A stretch of DNA of 6,728 bases, taken from contig JBBSGD010000088.1 in NCBI GenBank assembly GCA_038254435.1, forward strand, positions 1 through 6,728, given 5' to 3'. The notes under the pieces were generated by a model. It was given only the letters and a program-made list of their open reading frames with translations, was not told where the DNA came from and did not search any database. Within the stretch, counting starts at the first letter, position 1, and each line of letters opens with the position of its first letter. This document shows, one piece after another, positions 1 to 5,307 of the stretch. The DNA is from JBBSGD01 sp038254435. GTDB lineage: Bacteria; Actinomycetota; CADDZG01; WHSQ01. The translations under genes and the position numbers were made by a program.

Positions 1-79
1 CGGAAAAGAGGGTTATCTAGGTTGAGGGCCTAGTCCACTTAAACAGTGGGTGGGGGTTCAAGTCCCCCCTCCGACACCA
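1..79 (+). tRNA. tRNA-Leu(GAG), 3' part; 5' end outside the window
   Basis: The 3' three quarters of a class II tRNA can be folded by eye. The anticodon stem is CTAGG (17-21) with CCTAG (29-33), around the loop TTGAGGG, giving anticodon GAG at 24-26 (leucine). A long variable arm follows, CCACT (35-39) with AGTGG (45-49), as expected for tRNA-Leu. The T stem is GGGGG (52-56) with CCCCC (64-68) around TTCAAGT. The acceptor 3' strand CTCCGAC (69-75), discriminator A76 and encoded CCA (77-79) complete it. The 5' acceptor strand would be GTCGGAG and lies before base 1. The first 16 bases resemble the CGGAA of tRNA-Leu D arms, but I cannot pair a normal D stem before the anticodon stem. The gene may be unusual, or only the part from base 17 may be tRNA-derived. 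The 3' end doubles as the left attachment site of the element. Confidence 0.8.
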
Positions 80-84
80 CGAAA
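56..84 (+). repeat. attL: left copy of the 29-bp attachment core
   Basis: This 29-base stretch runs from the last base of the tRNA T stem, through the T loop, acceptor strand and CCA, to GAAA just after the gene. It is identical to 6101-6129. The match stops abruptly after base 84 (G here, A at 6130). A tRNA 3' end repeated directly about 6 kb away, with an integrase gene beside the copy attached to the tRNA, is the usual signature of a tyrosine-recombinase integration site. Confidence 0.85.
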
Positions 85-123
85 GTCCTGCTCAGAGGCT
101 ACTTTCGTAGGCGCCAGAGGGCC

Positions 124-146
124 GTTTGCAAACGGTTTGCTAACGG
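124..146 (+). repeat. Left arm-type repeats (putative integrase arm sites)
   Basis: Two overlapping 12-base copies, GTTTGCAAACGG (124-135) and GTTTGCTAACGG (135-146), lie about 40 bases inside attL. The second is identical to 5969-5980 near attR, and the first closely matches GTTTACAAACAG at 5951-5962. Their placement at both element ends in the same orientation fits arm-type sites bound by the N-terminal domain of a tyrosine integrase. The integrase stop codon (140-142) lies inside the second copy. Confidence 0.55.
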
Positions 147-973
147 GGCGAGCCAAACACCAGGCCGGCGACCATCTCGGCCGCCTCTGCCTGCATCGCC
201 GGGATGGCGTGGCTGTACGTGTCGAGGATGATCGCGATCGTGGCGTGCCCAAGTCGCTCCTGGACCACCTTGGGGTGCCGCCCTCGGCCCCAGGGTTGCC
301 CATGTATGGCGAAGATCGTGTGGCCGGATGCGGGGCAAGCCCGCGTGGGCGGCGTGGCGTCCGAACTTACTTGAGAAGCGGTCGGGGTGAAGCGGCCTGC
401 CGGTCGGCACCGAGAAGACGAGATCGTGATCGCGCCACCCGGCCCCCATGAGCATCCGTTCTTCGAGCTGGGCGGTCCGATGGGCTCTCAGTAGAGGACG
501 GTGGCCGCGTCCAGCGCCACGGACCGTCGCCCCTTGGCGGCCTTGGGCGTCCCAAAGTGCACCTGCTTGGCGATCGTTATGACGGTCTGCCGGCAGCTCG
601 CCGTGCCCGCTTCGAGGTCAACATCCTGCCAGCGGAGCCCGAGGACCTCACCGCGCCGCATGCCCGTGGTGGCGCTCATGAGCCAGGCCGCGTAGAGGCG
701 ATCCGTCTCGACGTGTTCGAGGACACAGCGCAGCTCCGAGGCCGTCCACGTGCGCATCTCCGAGCCGCCCGACGAGGTGGCTCTCGGCGGGTTGGCACCA
801 TCGGCCGGGTTGCGCGCCAGCCGTCCCCATTTCAGCGCGTCCTTGAGCGCCCGGTGCAAGATCGTGTGGACGTAGCGAACGGTGCGAGGCGAGAGCCCTC
901 CCGGCCGGTCCCTGCGGCCATCGCACTGTAGGCCAGCGTACAGATTGTTGAGCGTCCCGGCGTCCACCTTCAC
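140..973 (-). pseudogene. Tyrosine recombinase (integrase), truncated and frameshifted
   Basis: This is a phage/ICE-type site-specific integrase that would have recombined the flanking att cores. The protein is read in three frames. The first (973 to about 493) gives the core-binding SAM-like domain (KVDAGTLNNLYAGL, then LSPRTVRYVHTILHRALK) and the first catalytic Arg in TTGMRRGEVLGLRW, with the beta-strand Lys near GTPKAAKGRRSVAL. After a shift near 491-494, the second frame gives LRAHR, RMLMGAGWRDHDLVF and the HDLRHTWATL box. After another shift near 277-295, the third gives HPKVVQERLGHAT and the nucleophile Tyr in LDTYSH, ending with TAG at 140-142. So R, K, H-x-x-R, H and Y are all still encoded. 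About 100 N-terminal residues (the arm-binding domain) are missing where the frame meets the helicase fragment near 980-1000. The GTG at 973 is only the first available start. It is almost certainly inactive unless the shifts are sequencing errors. Confidence 0.85.
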
Positions 974-1015
974 GAGAGCAAGGCGTACACGGCCGACATC
1001 CGGCTCGATGCGGTC

Positions 1016-1576
1016 GTGGTGGCGCTGCGGGGAGTAGATGAAGTCAAGCTCGCCCGACGGCCGCGCATGGCGGATTTCGCTCTGTGGGCGGTGGCCGCCG
1101 AACCGGCCTTCGGCGTGGCGCCCGGCCCCTTCCTGGAGTCGTATGACCGCAACCGTGACCGGGCCGATGAGATCGCCCTGGAGGCCAACCGGATCGCCGA
1201 GATCATTGCTGGGATCGTTCCCCAGTCAGGAGAATGGTCGGGCACCGCCACGGAGCTCCTCGATGCCCTCAACGGCCGGGTCGATGACGACACCCGCCGA
1301 ACAAGAGATTGGCCGAAGTCGCCGCAGGCTATGGGTAACGTCATGCGCCGCCTCGCCCCCAACCTGCGCTCTGTGGAGATTGCGGTTCGCTTCGAGCGGC
1401 CAGGCGGCAAGCGCCGAGTCATCACACTAGAACGAGTAGGGAAACGGCCGTCATTGCTGTCACAGCGTCATCTGAGCGTGACGACCATGACGGCCCCACC
1501 CCTACCCAATCTAATGACGGTTTGCCCGAGCCTGCCCTGCTGGATGAAGCGTGGACACCGTGAGTGTGACGCGTAA
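1016..1576 (+). pseudogene. C-terminal fragment of a mobile-element primase/helicase-type ATP-binding protein
   Basis: The start of this frame matches, from memory, the C-terminal end of large ATP-binding/primase-helicase proteins common in actinobacterial integrative elements and prophages. Signs are ALRGVDEVKL, then PRMADFALWAVAAEPAFG, a segment around SGEWSGTATELLDALNGR, and a winged-helix-like stretch with WPKSPQAMGNVMRRLAPNL and KRRVITLERVGKRPS. In the full protein this region follows the P-loop NTPase core, which is absent, so no Walker motifs are present. The frame is open from 932, but family-like sequence begins only at about 998, and the GTG at 1016 is internal to that homology rather than a true start. 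The last 40 or so residues, after GKRPS, are low-complexity and variable. The gene faces the integrase head to head, which points to a rearrangement. Not expected to be functional; a short expressed DNA-binding domain cannot be excluded. Confidence 0.65.
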
Positions 1577-1583
1577 CGCGTCA
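1567..1583. repeat. Perfect 8-bp palindrome at the helicase fragment stop
   Basis: TGACGCGT and ACGCGTCA flank a single A, overlapping the TAA stop (1574-1576) of the helicase fragment. The centre is too tight for a stable hairpin, so it would be a dyad for a protein rather than a terminator. It lies past the 3' end of the minus-strand secreted-protein gene, so no regulated promoter is obvious. It may be chance in GC-rich DNA. Confidence 0.3.
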
Positions 1584-1667
1584 GCCCACCCGGCCGCATC
1601 CGTCCTCGACCCGGTAGCCCTCGGCAAAGAGCTTCGTCTTGCTCCCATCGGTCGTGTGGAAAAAGGG

Positions 1668-2165
1668 TTAGGCCAGTGCGCGGCACATACCTTGAATGTC
1701 CCCCTCAAGCCACTGGTGTTGTCCAGCCTCAAACACGAGGTTGCCGCCGGAGTCGAATACGGCACGGCCGACGTCGTGGAGCACCACACCCTCGCCGGGA
1801 GAGTTGAGATGGAACCACAGTCCCACCCGGGTGAAGGTTCCGTCCTCAGCATTGAAGGAGATGCTGTAGTGATTCTTGCCGCTGAGCGATTTCCCACTTC
1901 TCAGATTCGTGACGGTCAGGGTTTCTGCGATGCGGTCTCGCTGTTTCACGAGATTCCCATTGCTGTCCGTGAAGATGATGCCGTAGCCGGTGCCCACCCA
2001 CTCGAACTTGGTCCGGAAGCCGCAAAAGTCTCGGGTTACGAATACGTCGTCGTAGCTGAGGGAATGCCTCTCAGGTGGATCAGCTGCGGCATAACCTGCG
2101 GTAACCACGACGAAGCTCTGACCCAACATCATTACCGTCCCAACTGCGCACAGCAGACGCTTCAT
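1668..2165 (-). CDS. Small secreted protein with Sec signal peptide, function unknown
   Basis: A complete 165-residue protein. The N-terminus MKRLLCAVGTVMMLG, a hydrophobic stretch to about residue 23 and an AAA-D junction near 26-29 form a typical Sec signal peptide with signal peptidase I cleavage, so the mature part of about 137 residues is exported. There is no lipobox. The mature region is rich in beta-strand-like alternation (FTRVGLWFHL, GNLVFEAGQH). It carries two cysteines, C48 in DFCGF and C161 in GMCRAL, which could form one disulfide joining the ends. It resembles uncharacterised actinobacterial exported proteins with a DFCGF-like start and a C-terminal C-x-A-L, but I cannot assign a function. 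The ATG at 2165 is preceded by a strong GGGAGGGAG ribosome site about 8 bases away. The gene stands alone, and its frame is intact unlike its mobility-gene neighbours, suggesting retained cargo. The long plus-strand frame over it is an antisense shadow. Confidence 0.8.
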   Translation of the reverse strand: MKRLLCAVGTVMMLGQSFVVVTAGYAAADPPERHSLSYDDVFVTRDFCGFRTKFEWVGTGYGIIFTDSNGNLVKQRDRIAETLTVTNLRSGKSLSGKNHYSISFNAEDGTFTRVGLWFHLNSPGEGVVLHDVGRAVFDSGGNLVFEAGQHQWLEGDIQGMCRALA

Positions 2166-2251
2166 GACTACTCCCTCCCCACAGGCGAAAATGCCCTATC
2201 CGAAGTAAAGCAGATCGAACCATTGTCTGCCAGGGTCCGGGCTGGCTCGAG

Positions 2252-2269
2252 CTCTCATGCTCTTGAGAG
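2252..2269. repeat. Inverted repeat upstream of the secreted-protein gene
   Basis: CTCTCA and TGAGAG form a perfect 6-bp stem with a 6-base loop, about 90 bases upstream of the secreted-protein start. There is no adjacent T-run. It could be an operator or the weak 3' hairpin of a transcript from either side. Evidence is limited to the symmetry. Confidence 0.25.
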
Positions 2270-2336
2270 ACCTACAGACCTCTAGTCGGACCAGCAGGGG
2301 TGCTCAAGACTCTTGCCGCGGAGGCTGAAGCCGGAC

Positions 2337-2571
2337 GTGAAGGGGATATGGGGGTATGGGTGCGACTGGCGACGCTTCCGGGCTCGCGTCCTGGCCGAGA
2401 GTCCGAGGTGTCAGAAGTGCGGGCGCCCCGGCCACCGACTTCGACCACATTGTTGCGGTGGCGGACGGCAGTACGGATGAGCGCCGCAATCTCCGGGCCG
2501 TGTGCCGTGACTGTCACAAGCGCCACACTCAAGAGCAGAACCGGGCGAGGCGGCGGCGTGAGCGTTCCTGA
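2337..2571 (+). pseudogene. HNH endonuclease, broken by a single extra C
   Basis: A small HNH-family nuclease of the phage/mobile-element type. The first part reads in one frame as GIWGYGCDWRRFRARVLAES and PRCQKCGRP, the usual YG-x-x-WR-x-x-R lead-in and first CxxC zinc pair. The rest, ATDFDHIVAVADGSTDERRN then LRAVCRDCHKRHT, holds the DH, N and CxxCH of the HNH motif. It lies one frame over and ends at TGA 2571 after a basic RARRRRERS tail. The two parts join perfectly if one C is removed from the CCCC run at 2426-2429, so this is a simple +1 indel. The GTG at 2337, with GGAGG at 2320-2324, is a possible start, with a long spacer; TTG at 2313 is an alternative. If the extra C is a sequencing error, the gene encodes about 78 residues and would be intact. 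In phages such proteins often precede the terminase genes, but no terminase is recognisable here. Confidence 0.75.
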
Positions 2572-2951
2572 ACGCTCGCTATCCGCGGCTGTGCTGTTCG
2601 TCGCGCAGGATCTCGATGACCGCGGTTACCTGTTGGCCGGCGTCCTAGCCGGCGTCAGAGGCGCCTCGGGCACCGTGAGGACAGTCATCTTCGACTCAGG
2701 CTTGTGGTCGTGGACGTCCGACGCACCGGGGGAGGGGGGGGTCAAAACCTCAAGAGGAGGGAGCGGCAGTTCACGAGCCCTGGAAGCTCGATCCCGCCAC
2801 GCGCAGAGGCCTCGATTACCCGCCGCCTCTCGTCGATCACGACGAGGCTGCGAGGCGCTTCCGCGCGGAGCGGAGCGGTTAGCGAGTGGGGCGGATGTGA
2901 GCCCGCCCGAAGCGGGCCGAAGAAGCTCTTCCCGGAGAAAGGCCGGTGTTC
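2572..2951. other. Gene-poor stretch with a possible degenerate frame
   Basis: No convincing complete gene is seen. Long frames here on both strands are arginine/serine/proline-rich, typical of GC-biased shadows. One startless plus-strand frame (2679-2882) has less shadow-like sequence, including GGSKPQEEG, EPWKLDPATRRGLDYPPPLV and DHDEAARRF, and may be the remnant of a phage-like gene after the HNH nuclease, but I do not recognise its family. A poly-G tract lies around 2728-2741. A 6-bp hairpin, GCCCGC (2901-2906) with GCGGGC (2912-2917) around CCGAA, lies just past the 3' end of the small membrane gene. It lacks a T-run and is at best a weak terminator for that gene. Confidence 0.4.
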
Positions 2952-3164
2952 CTACTCGTGCCTTTCGATGGAGTCGCCGATCAGCCAGATCGTGGGGGGC
3001 CAGAGACCGACGAAGAGAGCGCGCCGCTCGGCATTGCCGCGTTCGTCTTGGTCCACGGTCTTGGCGCGGATCCACAGCCCGATGCAGAGGCCGACGGAGG
3101 CCAGAGAGAGAACATGCAGATGCCAGCCGCGTAGACCGAGGTCGTGCAGGAACTTGGTCAGCAT
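2952..3164 (-). CDS. Small two-helix membrane protein, function unknown
   Basis: A 70-residue protein. A short amphipathic N-terminus, MLTKFLHDLGLRGW, leads to a first membrane segment around residues 15-33 (HVLSLASVGLCIGLWIRA). A charged loop follows (about 34-48, KTVDQDERGNAERR), then a second membrane segment around 49-63 (ALFVGLWPPTIWLIG), and the protein ends in a charged IERHE. This layout, with the ERxxxFVGLWPPT motif, matches small hypothetical membrane proteins I recall from actinobacteria; no function is known to me. The ATG at 3164 has only a weak AAGAAG ribosome site upstream. It is divergent from the DUF1990 pair, with just 56 bases between starts, so the two units probably share a promoter region. 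The plus-strand frames over it are shadows. Confidence 0.7.
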   Translation of the reverse strand: MLTKFLHDLGLRGWHLHVLSLASVGLCIGLWIRAKTVDQDERGNAERRALFVGLWPPTIWLIGDSIERHE

Positions 3165-3220
3165 GCGAGCTTCTTACCCCTGCGGCGGCGAATAGAGTCC
3201 TCGGAAAGAGGAGGTTCACC
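3165..3220. promoter_or_regulatory. Divergent intergenic region, small membrane gene / DUF1990 operon
   Basis: Only 56 bases separate the two divergent starts, so promoters for both must lie here or overlap the coding ends. The visible element is the strong ribosome site AAGAGGAGG (3206-3214) for the plus-strand gene. CCTC at 3199-3202 could pair with GAGG at 3208-3211 and partly mask that site. I see no confident -35/-10 pair on either strand. Confidence 0.35.
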
Positions 3221-3931
3221 CTGTCGCGCAAATTGACCTACCCACGCCGCCTATCGGCGGCGGCGCGTTGGCCCCTCGGGATCGGGCTGACCTCATGGCG
3301 CTACATGTGGCGAACCACTCCCATGCACCGGAGCAATGTCACGGGTGCACCGGATGAAGACATGCCCCCCGATCTCCCCCCGGATGTGGATCGGTCTGAG
3401 GTGCAGCTTCCCGAGCACGGCGTGGGCGCCCTTTTCCATCGCCGTTATGAGGCCCGCATTCGGAATGCTCACCTGGGACCCGAGGAGGTCGTGGCGAGGG
3501 TCAGCGCCAACCCCGATCTCGTGGCGCCAACCGAGTTCGCCAGATTCCACAAGGTGCGGGGCGAGGACGCACGGATGCAGGTCGGGGACGAGTTCATCGT
3601 CCACATGCCAGGCCCCTGGGACGGCCCCGTTAGAGTCGTCGACCGGTCCCCGAGCTCCTTTCGCTTCGCTACGCTGGCCGGCCATCTGGAGGCCGGGCAG
3701 ATCGAGTTCAGGGCCTTCGCGGATGAGGACCTGATCTTCGCCATCGAGTCGTGGGCACGCAGCGGTGATCGACTCTCCGACCTTCTCTTCGATCGCCTGC
3801 GCATGGCCAAAGAGGTCCAGTTGCACATGTGGACGTCCTTCATCGAGCGGGTTGCCCGGTTGTCGGGGGGCCGCATGACCGGGGGGATAGTCATCAAGAC
3901 CCGCCGGGTGGACGGTCCCTTCCATGGATGA
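3221..3931 (+). CDS. DUF1990/UPF0548-like protein, first of a coupled pair
   Basis: A protein of about 236 residues if read from CTG 3221. It begins LSRKLTYPRR, RWPLGIGLTSWRYMWRTTPM. A loop near 45-60 (EDMPPDLPPDVD) follows, and the C-terminal two thirds resemble the DUF1990 fold. Signs are VGDEFIVHMPGPWDGPVRVV (about 121-140), FRFATLAGHLEAG (148-159), FAIESWARSGDRLSDLL (173-189) and a helical end, MAKEVQLHMWTSFIERVARL. TL-x-GH-x-E-x-G followed by F-x-I-x-(A/S)-(F/W)-(A/S)-R is shared with the next gene, so the two look like divergent members of one fold. No catalytic residues are known to me, and the function is undetermined. Start choice: no ATG or GTG precedes the family-like sequence. CTG 3221 lies 6 bases after AGAGGAGG, ideal spacing; TTG 3233 is a conventional codon but sits 18 bases away; ATG 3305 would cut conserved sequence. 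The open frame upstream to 2300 is not part of the protein. Confidence 0.7.
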   Translation: MSRKLTYPRRLSAAARWPLGIGLTSWRYMWRTTPMHRSNVTGAPDEDMPPDLPPDVDRSEVQLPEHGVGALFHRRYEARIRNAHLGPEEVVARVSANPDLVAPTEFARFHKVRGEDARMQVGDEFIVHMPGPWDGPVRVVDRSPSSFRFATLAGHLEAGQIEFRAFADEDLIFAIESWARSGDRLSDLLFDRLRMAKEVQLHMWTSFIERVARLSGGRMTGGIVIKTRRVDGPFHG

Positions 3932-4706
3932 CCGGATATTGCTCGGCCATCCCGACGCTCGTAAGGCGCTCGACGCTCTTCATCACACCAGCCCCAACTT
4001 CGACGCCGACGAAACGACGGACCACACGCCGGCCGACGGGTGGCGGGTCGACGACCTCTGTCAGCAGCTCCCCGCGGAGAAGCCCGGCCCGCCGGCAGCG
4101 GGAGGCAGCTGGGAAGTGGCGCGTGGCCTGATGACCCGCTATGAGTTCGCCGATCCCGCCATCATCCGCGCCGTCTACCACCCCGACGAGCCGCTCGCCA
4201 GCCGCGACATGCTGCTGGAGGCCCGTTTCTACGGCCTGCGCTTTCTCCTCGGCGTTCGCATCAGGCCGGTGCGTGACGAGACCCGCACGGTGGGCGGGCG
4301 CCCGGTGCGCATCTGGGGCTGGGCCTACCGGACCCTCCAGGGCCATTTCGAGATGGGCGAGATGAGCTATGAGGTGTGGAAATGGCTGGGCAGCGGTGAG
4401 GTGGAGTTCCGGATCCACGCCTTCTCCCGCACCGCCCCCATCCCCAACCCGTTGGTCAGGCTCGGGTTCCGGCTCTTCGGCAAGCGCCAGCGGAGGAAGT
4501 TCTTCGCGCGCGCCTGCGAGCGCATGCTGAAGCTCACGGAAGCCGAGCTGGCGGGGAACTCAGTGGATGCTGGGGTGCGACGCGCCGCGCACGGTATCGA
4601 GGTGAGGCCTGTTTCGGCTGCGAAGGTTGCGACGGAGAAGCTCGCCCCCCACATGCGCCAAAGGAGCGACGGGAGCCGGAAGGGTAGAGACCAGCGAGAG
4701 GCGTGA
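3924..4706 (+). CDS. DUF1990/UPF0548 family protein, second of a coupled pair
   Basis: A 260-residue protein. The order is HPDARKALDAL (9-19), a variable linker, GSWEVARGLMTRYEFADPAI (61-80), VYHPDEPLASRDMLLEARFYGLRF (84-107), then the most diagnostic part, RIWGWAYRTLQGHFEMGEMS (129-148) and VEFRIHAFSRTAPIPNP (160-176). A basic helical end follows (LFGKRQRRKFFARACERMLKL). This pattern is the one I associate with DUF1990/UPF0548, a family of unknown function with a predicted SRPBCC-like fold. No signal peptide or membrane segment is evident, so it is probably cytosolic. The start ATG 3924 overlaps the stop of the previous gene by 8 bases in ATGGATGA, strongly suggesting translational coupling and joint action. 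The last 45 or so residues (from GNSVDAG on) look unlike the family and may be a read-through tail caused by loss of the original stop. Confidence 0.75.
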   Translation: MDDRILLGHPDARKALDALHHTSPNFDADETTDHTPADGWRVDDLCQQLPAEKPGPPAAGGSWEVARGLMTRYEFADPAIIRAVYHPDEPLASRDMLLEARFYGLRFLLGVRIRPVRDETRTVGGRPVRIWGWAYRTLQGHFEMGEMSYEVWKWLGSGEVEFRIHAFSRTAPIPNPLVRLGFRLFGKRQRRKFFARACERMLKLTEAELAGNSVDAGVRRAAHGIEVRPVSAAKVATEKLAPHMRQRSDGSRKGRDQREA

Positions 4707-4746
4707 CCAGCCGCCGGCGCTCGAGGCGAATGGGCGAGTGCGCGCG

Positions 4747-5058
4747 TCAGCGAGTCAACTGGGTGAGCCAGCCCAGCACGACGTAGAGCGCGATCATCAA
4801 GGCGGGCACCCGCAGCCAGGGGCCGTTGATGAAGCCGAGGATGAGCAGGAGGATCCCGGCGGCCCCGAGTACCGGCCATACGCTAGCGGTCGGAACGGCC
4901 TGCTCCTGGATGGTGAGAGGGCCCTCGTGCGCCTCGCCGCCGTGCTCTTCGAAACCGATGACACGGTCGGCAAGCTCGACGGCGCTGTTGGAGCGCCGGC
5001 GATGGGCGTCGTGCACGTTGAGCTCGGCGCGTGTTGCCGGAATGTCGCTAGACTCCAC
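4747..5058 (-). CDS. Small two-helix membrane protein with charged N-terminal domain, function unknown
   Basis: A protein of 103 residues from GTG 5058. The N-terminal half is soluble and charged: ESSDIPATRAELNVHDAH, then SNSAVELADRVIGFEEHGGE and EGPLTIQEQAVPT. Two membrane segments follow, about residues 61-77 (WPVLGAAGILLLILGFI) and 83-98 (RVPALMIALYVVLGWL), joined by NGPWL, with a short LTQLTR end. The arrangement resembles small actinobacterial membrane proteins with a conserved ELADRVIGFEEHG segment; I recall such sequences but no function. The start is uncertain. Homology-like sequence begins at SSDIPATR, which favours GTG 5058, but no clear ribosome site precedes it. ATG 5148 would add 30 residues of unconvincing sequence. 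It is convergent with the DUF1990 operon, with 40 bases between the stops and no obvious terminator. Confidence 0.65.
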   Translation of the reverse strand: MESSDIPATRAELNVHDAHRRRSNSAVELADRVIGFEEHGGEAHEGPLTIQEQAVPTASVWPVLGAAGILLLILGFINGPWLRVPALMIALYVVLGWLTQLTR

Positions 5059-5192
5059 CCCATGCCGTCTGCTCGGGCCAAGCAGTCCACGCGCACTTGC
5101 TACTACGGCGACAGGCAAATAGCCGACAGGGTCATGCGGCGGCGGCATAGGCGACGTGGGGTTCTTAAAAGTAGCGGGCTGACGAGCGCGAA

Positions 5193-5220
5193 TTGGCGTT
5201 GGCGGCGACGGAGGTATGAG
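5193..5220 (+). promoter_or_regulatory. Possible promoter for the cupin gene
   Basis: TTGGCG (5193-5198) and TATGAG (5215-5220), separated by 16 bases, resemble a vegetative -35/-10 pair reading toward the cupin gene. The 19-bp-period repeats would then lie downstream of the transcription start, in the leader. Alternatively TAACGT (5275-5280), inside the repeats, is the -10. Weak evidence; both are short matches. Confidence 0.2.
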
Positions 5221-5255
5221 CGGGTCGGAGATCAGCTCGTCCTGGGGTGAAGGTC

Positions 5256-5289
5256 GAACGTTAGGCCCTGAAAATAACGTTCGGCCCTG
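5256..5289 (+). promoter_or_regulatory. Tandem and inverted repeat upstream of the cupin gene, probable operator
   Basis: Two direct copies of AACGTTnGGCCCTG start at 5257 and 5276, a 19-base period. They differ only at the seventh base (A or C). In addition, CGAACGTTA (5255-5263) and TAACGTTCG (5275-5283) are a perfect 9-bp inverted repeat with an 11-base spacer. The block ends about 18 bases before the ATG of the cupin gene. A site of two near-identical half-elements roughly two helical turns apart, with dyad symmetry, fits a dimeric repressor or activator site, or an RNA hairpin in the leader. No regulator gene is present in the window. Confidence 0.5.
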
Positions 5290-5307
5290 GAAGTACAGAG
5301 GGGAGAG

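Noticed and set aside
22..50. Alternative reading of the variable arm (TTAAACA loop at 39-45) as an anticodon loop
   Set aside because: It would leave no proper D arm or spacing. The CTAGG/CCTAG stem with the TTGAGGG loop at 17-33 fits tRNA-Leu, with this hairpin as its long variable arm.
970..1425. A minus-strand 151-codon frame that could have been the missing integrase N-terminus
   Set aside because: Its serine/arginine-rich sequence does not resemble an integrase arm-binding domain; it is the complement of the helicase fragment.
1551..2285. A 244-codon open frame on the plus strand
   Set aside because: It lies antisense to the secreted-protein gene, which has a signal peptide and a strong ribosome site. 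The plus-strand product has no recognisable domain.
2901..2917. GCCCGC/GCGGGC hairpin as a rho-independent terminator
   Set aside because: No T-run follows on either strand and such stems are common by chance in high-GC DNA, so it is mentioned only within the gene-poor stretch.
2300..3220. Upstream part of a 543-codon plus-strand frame that continues into the first DUF1990 protein
   Set aside because: This portion is arginine/serine-rich, crosses the HNH gene in the wrong frame and runs antisense to the small membrane gene. Protein-like sequence starts only near 3221.
2626..3231. A 201-codon minus-strand frame
   Set aside because: Arginine/alanine/proline-rich shadow composition, no ribosome site, and it overlaps the better-supported 70-residue membrane protein in another frame.
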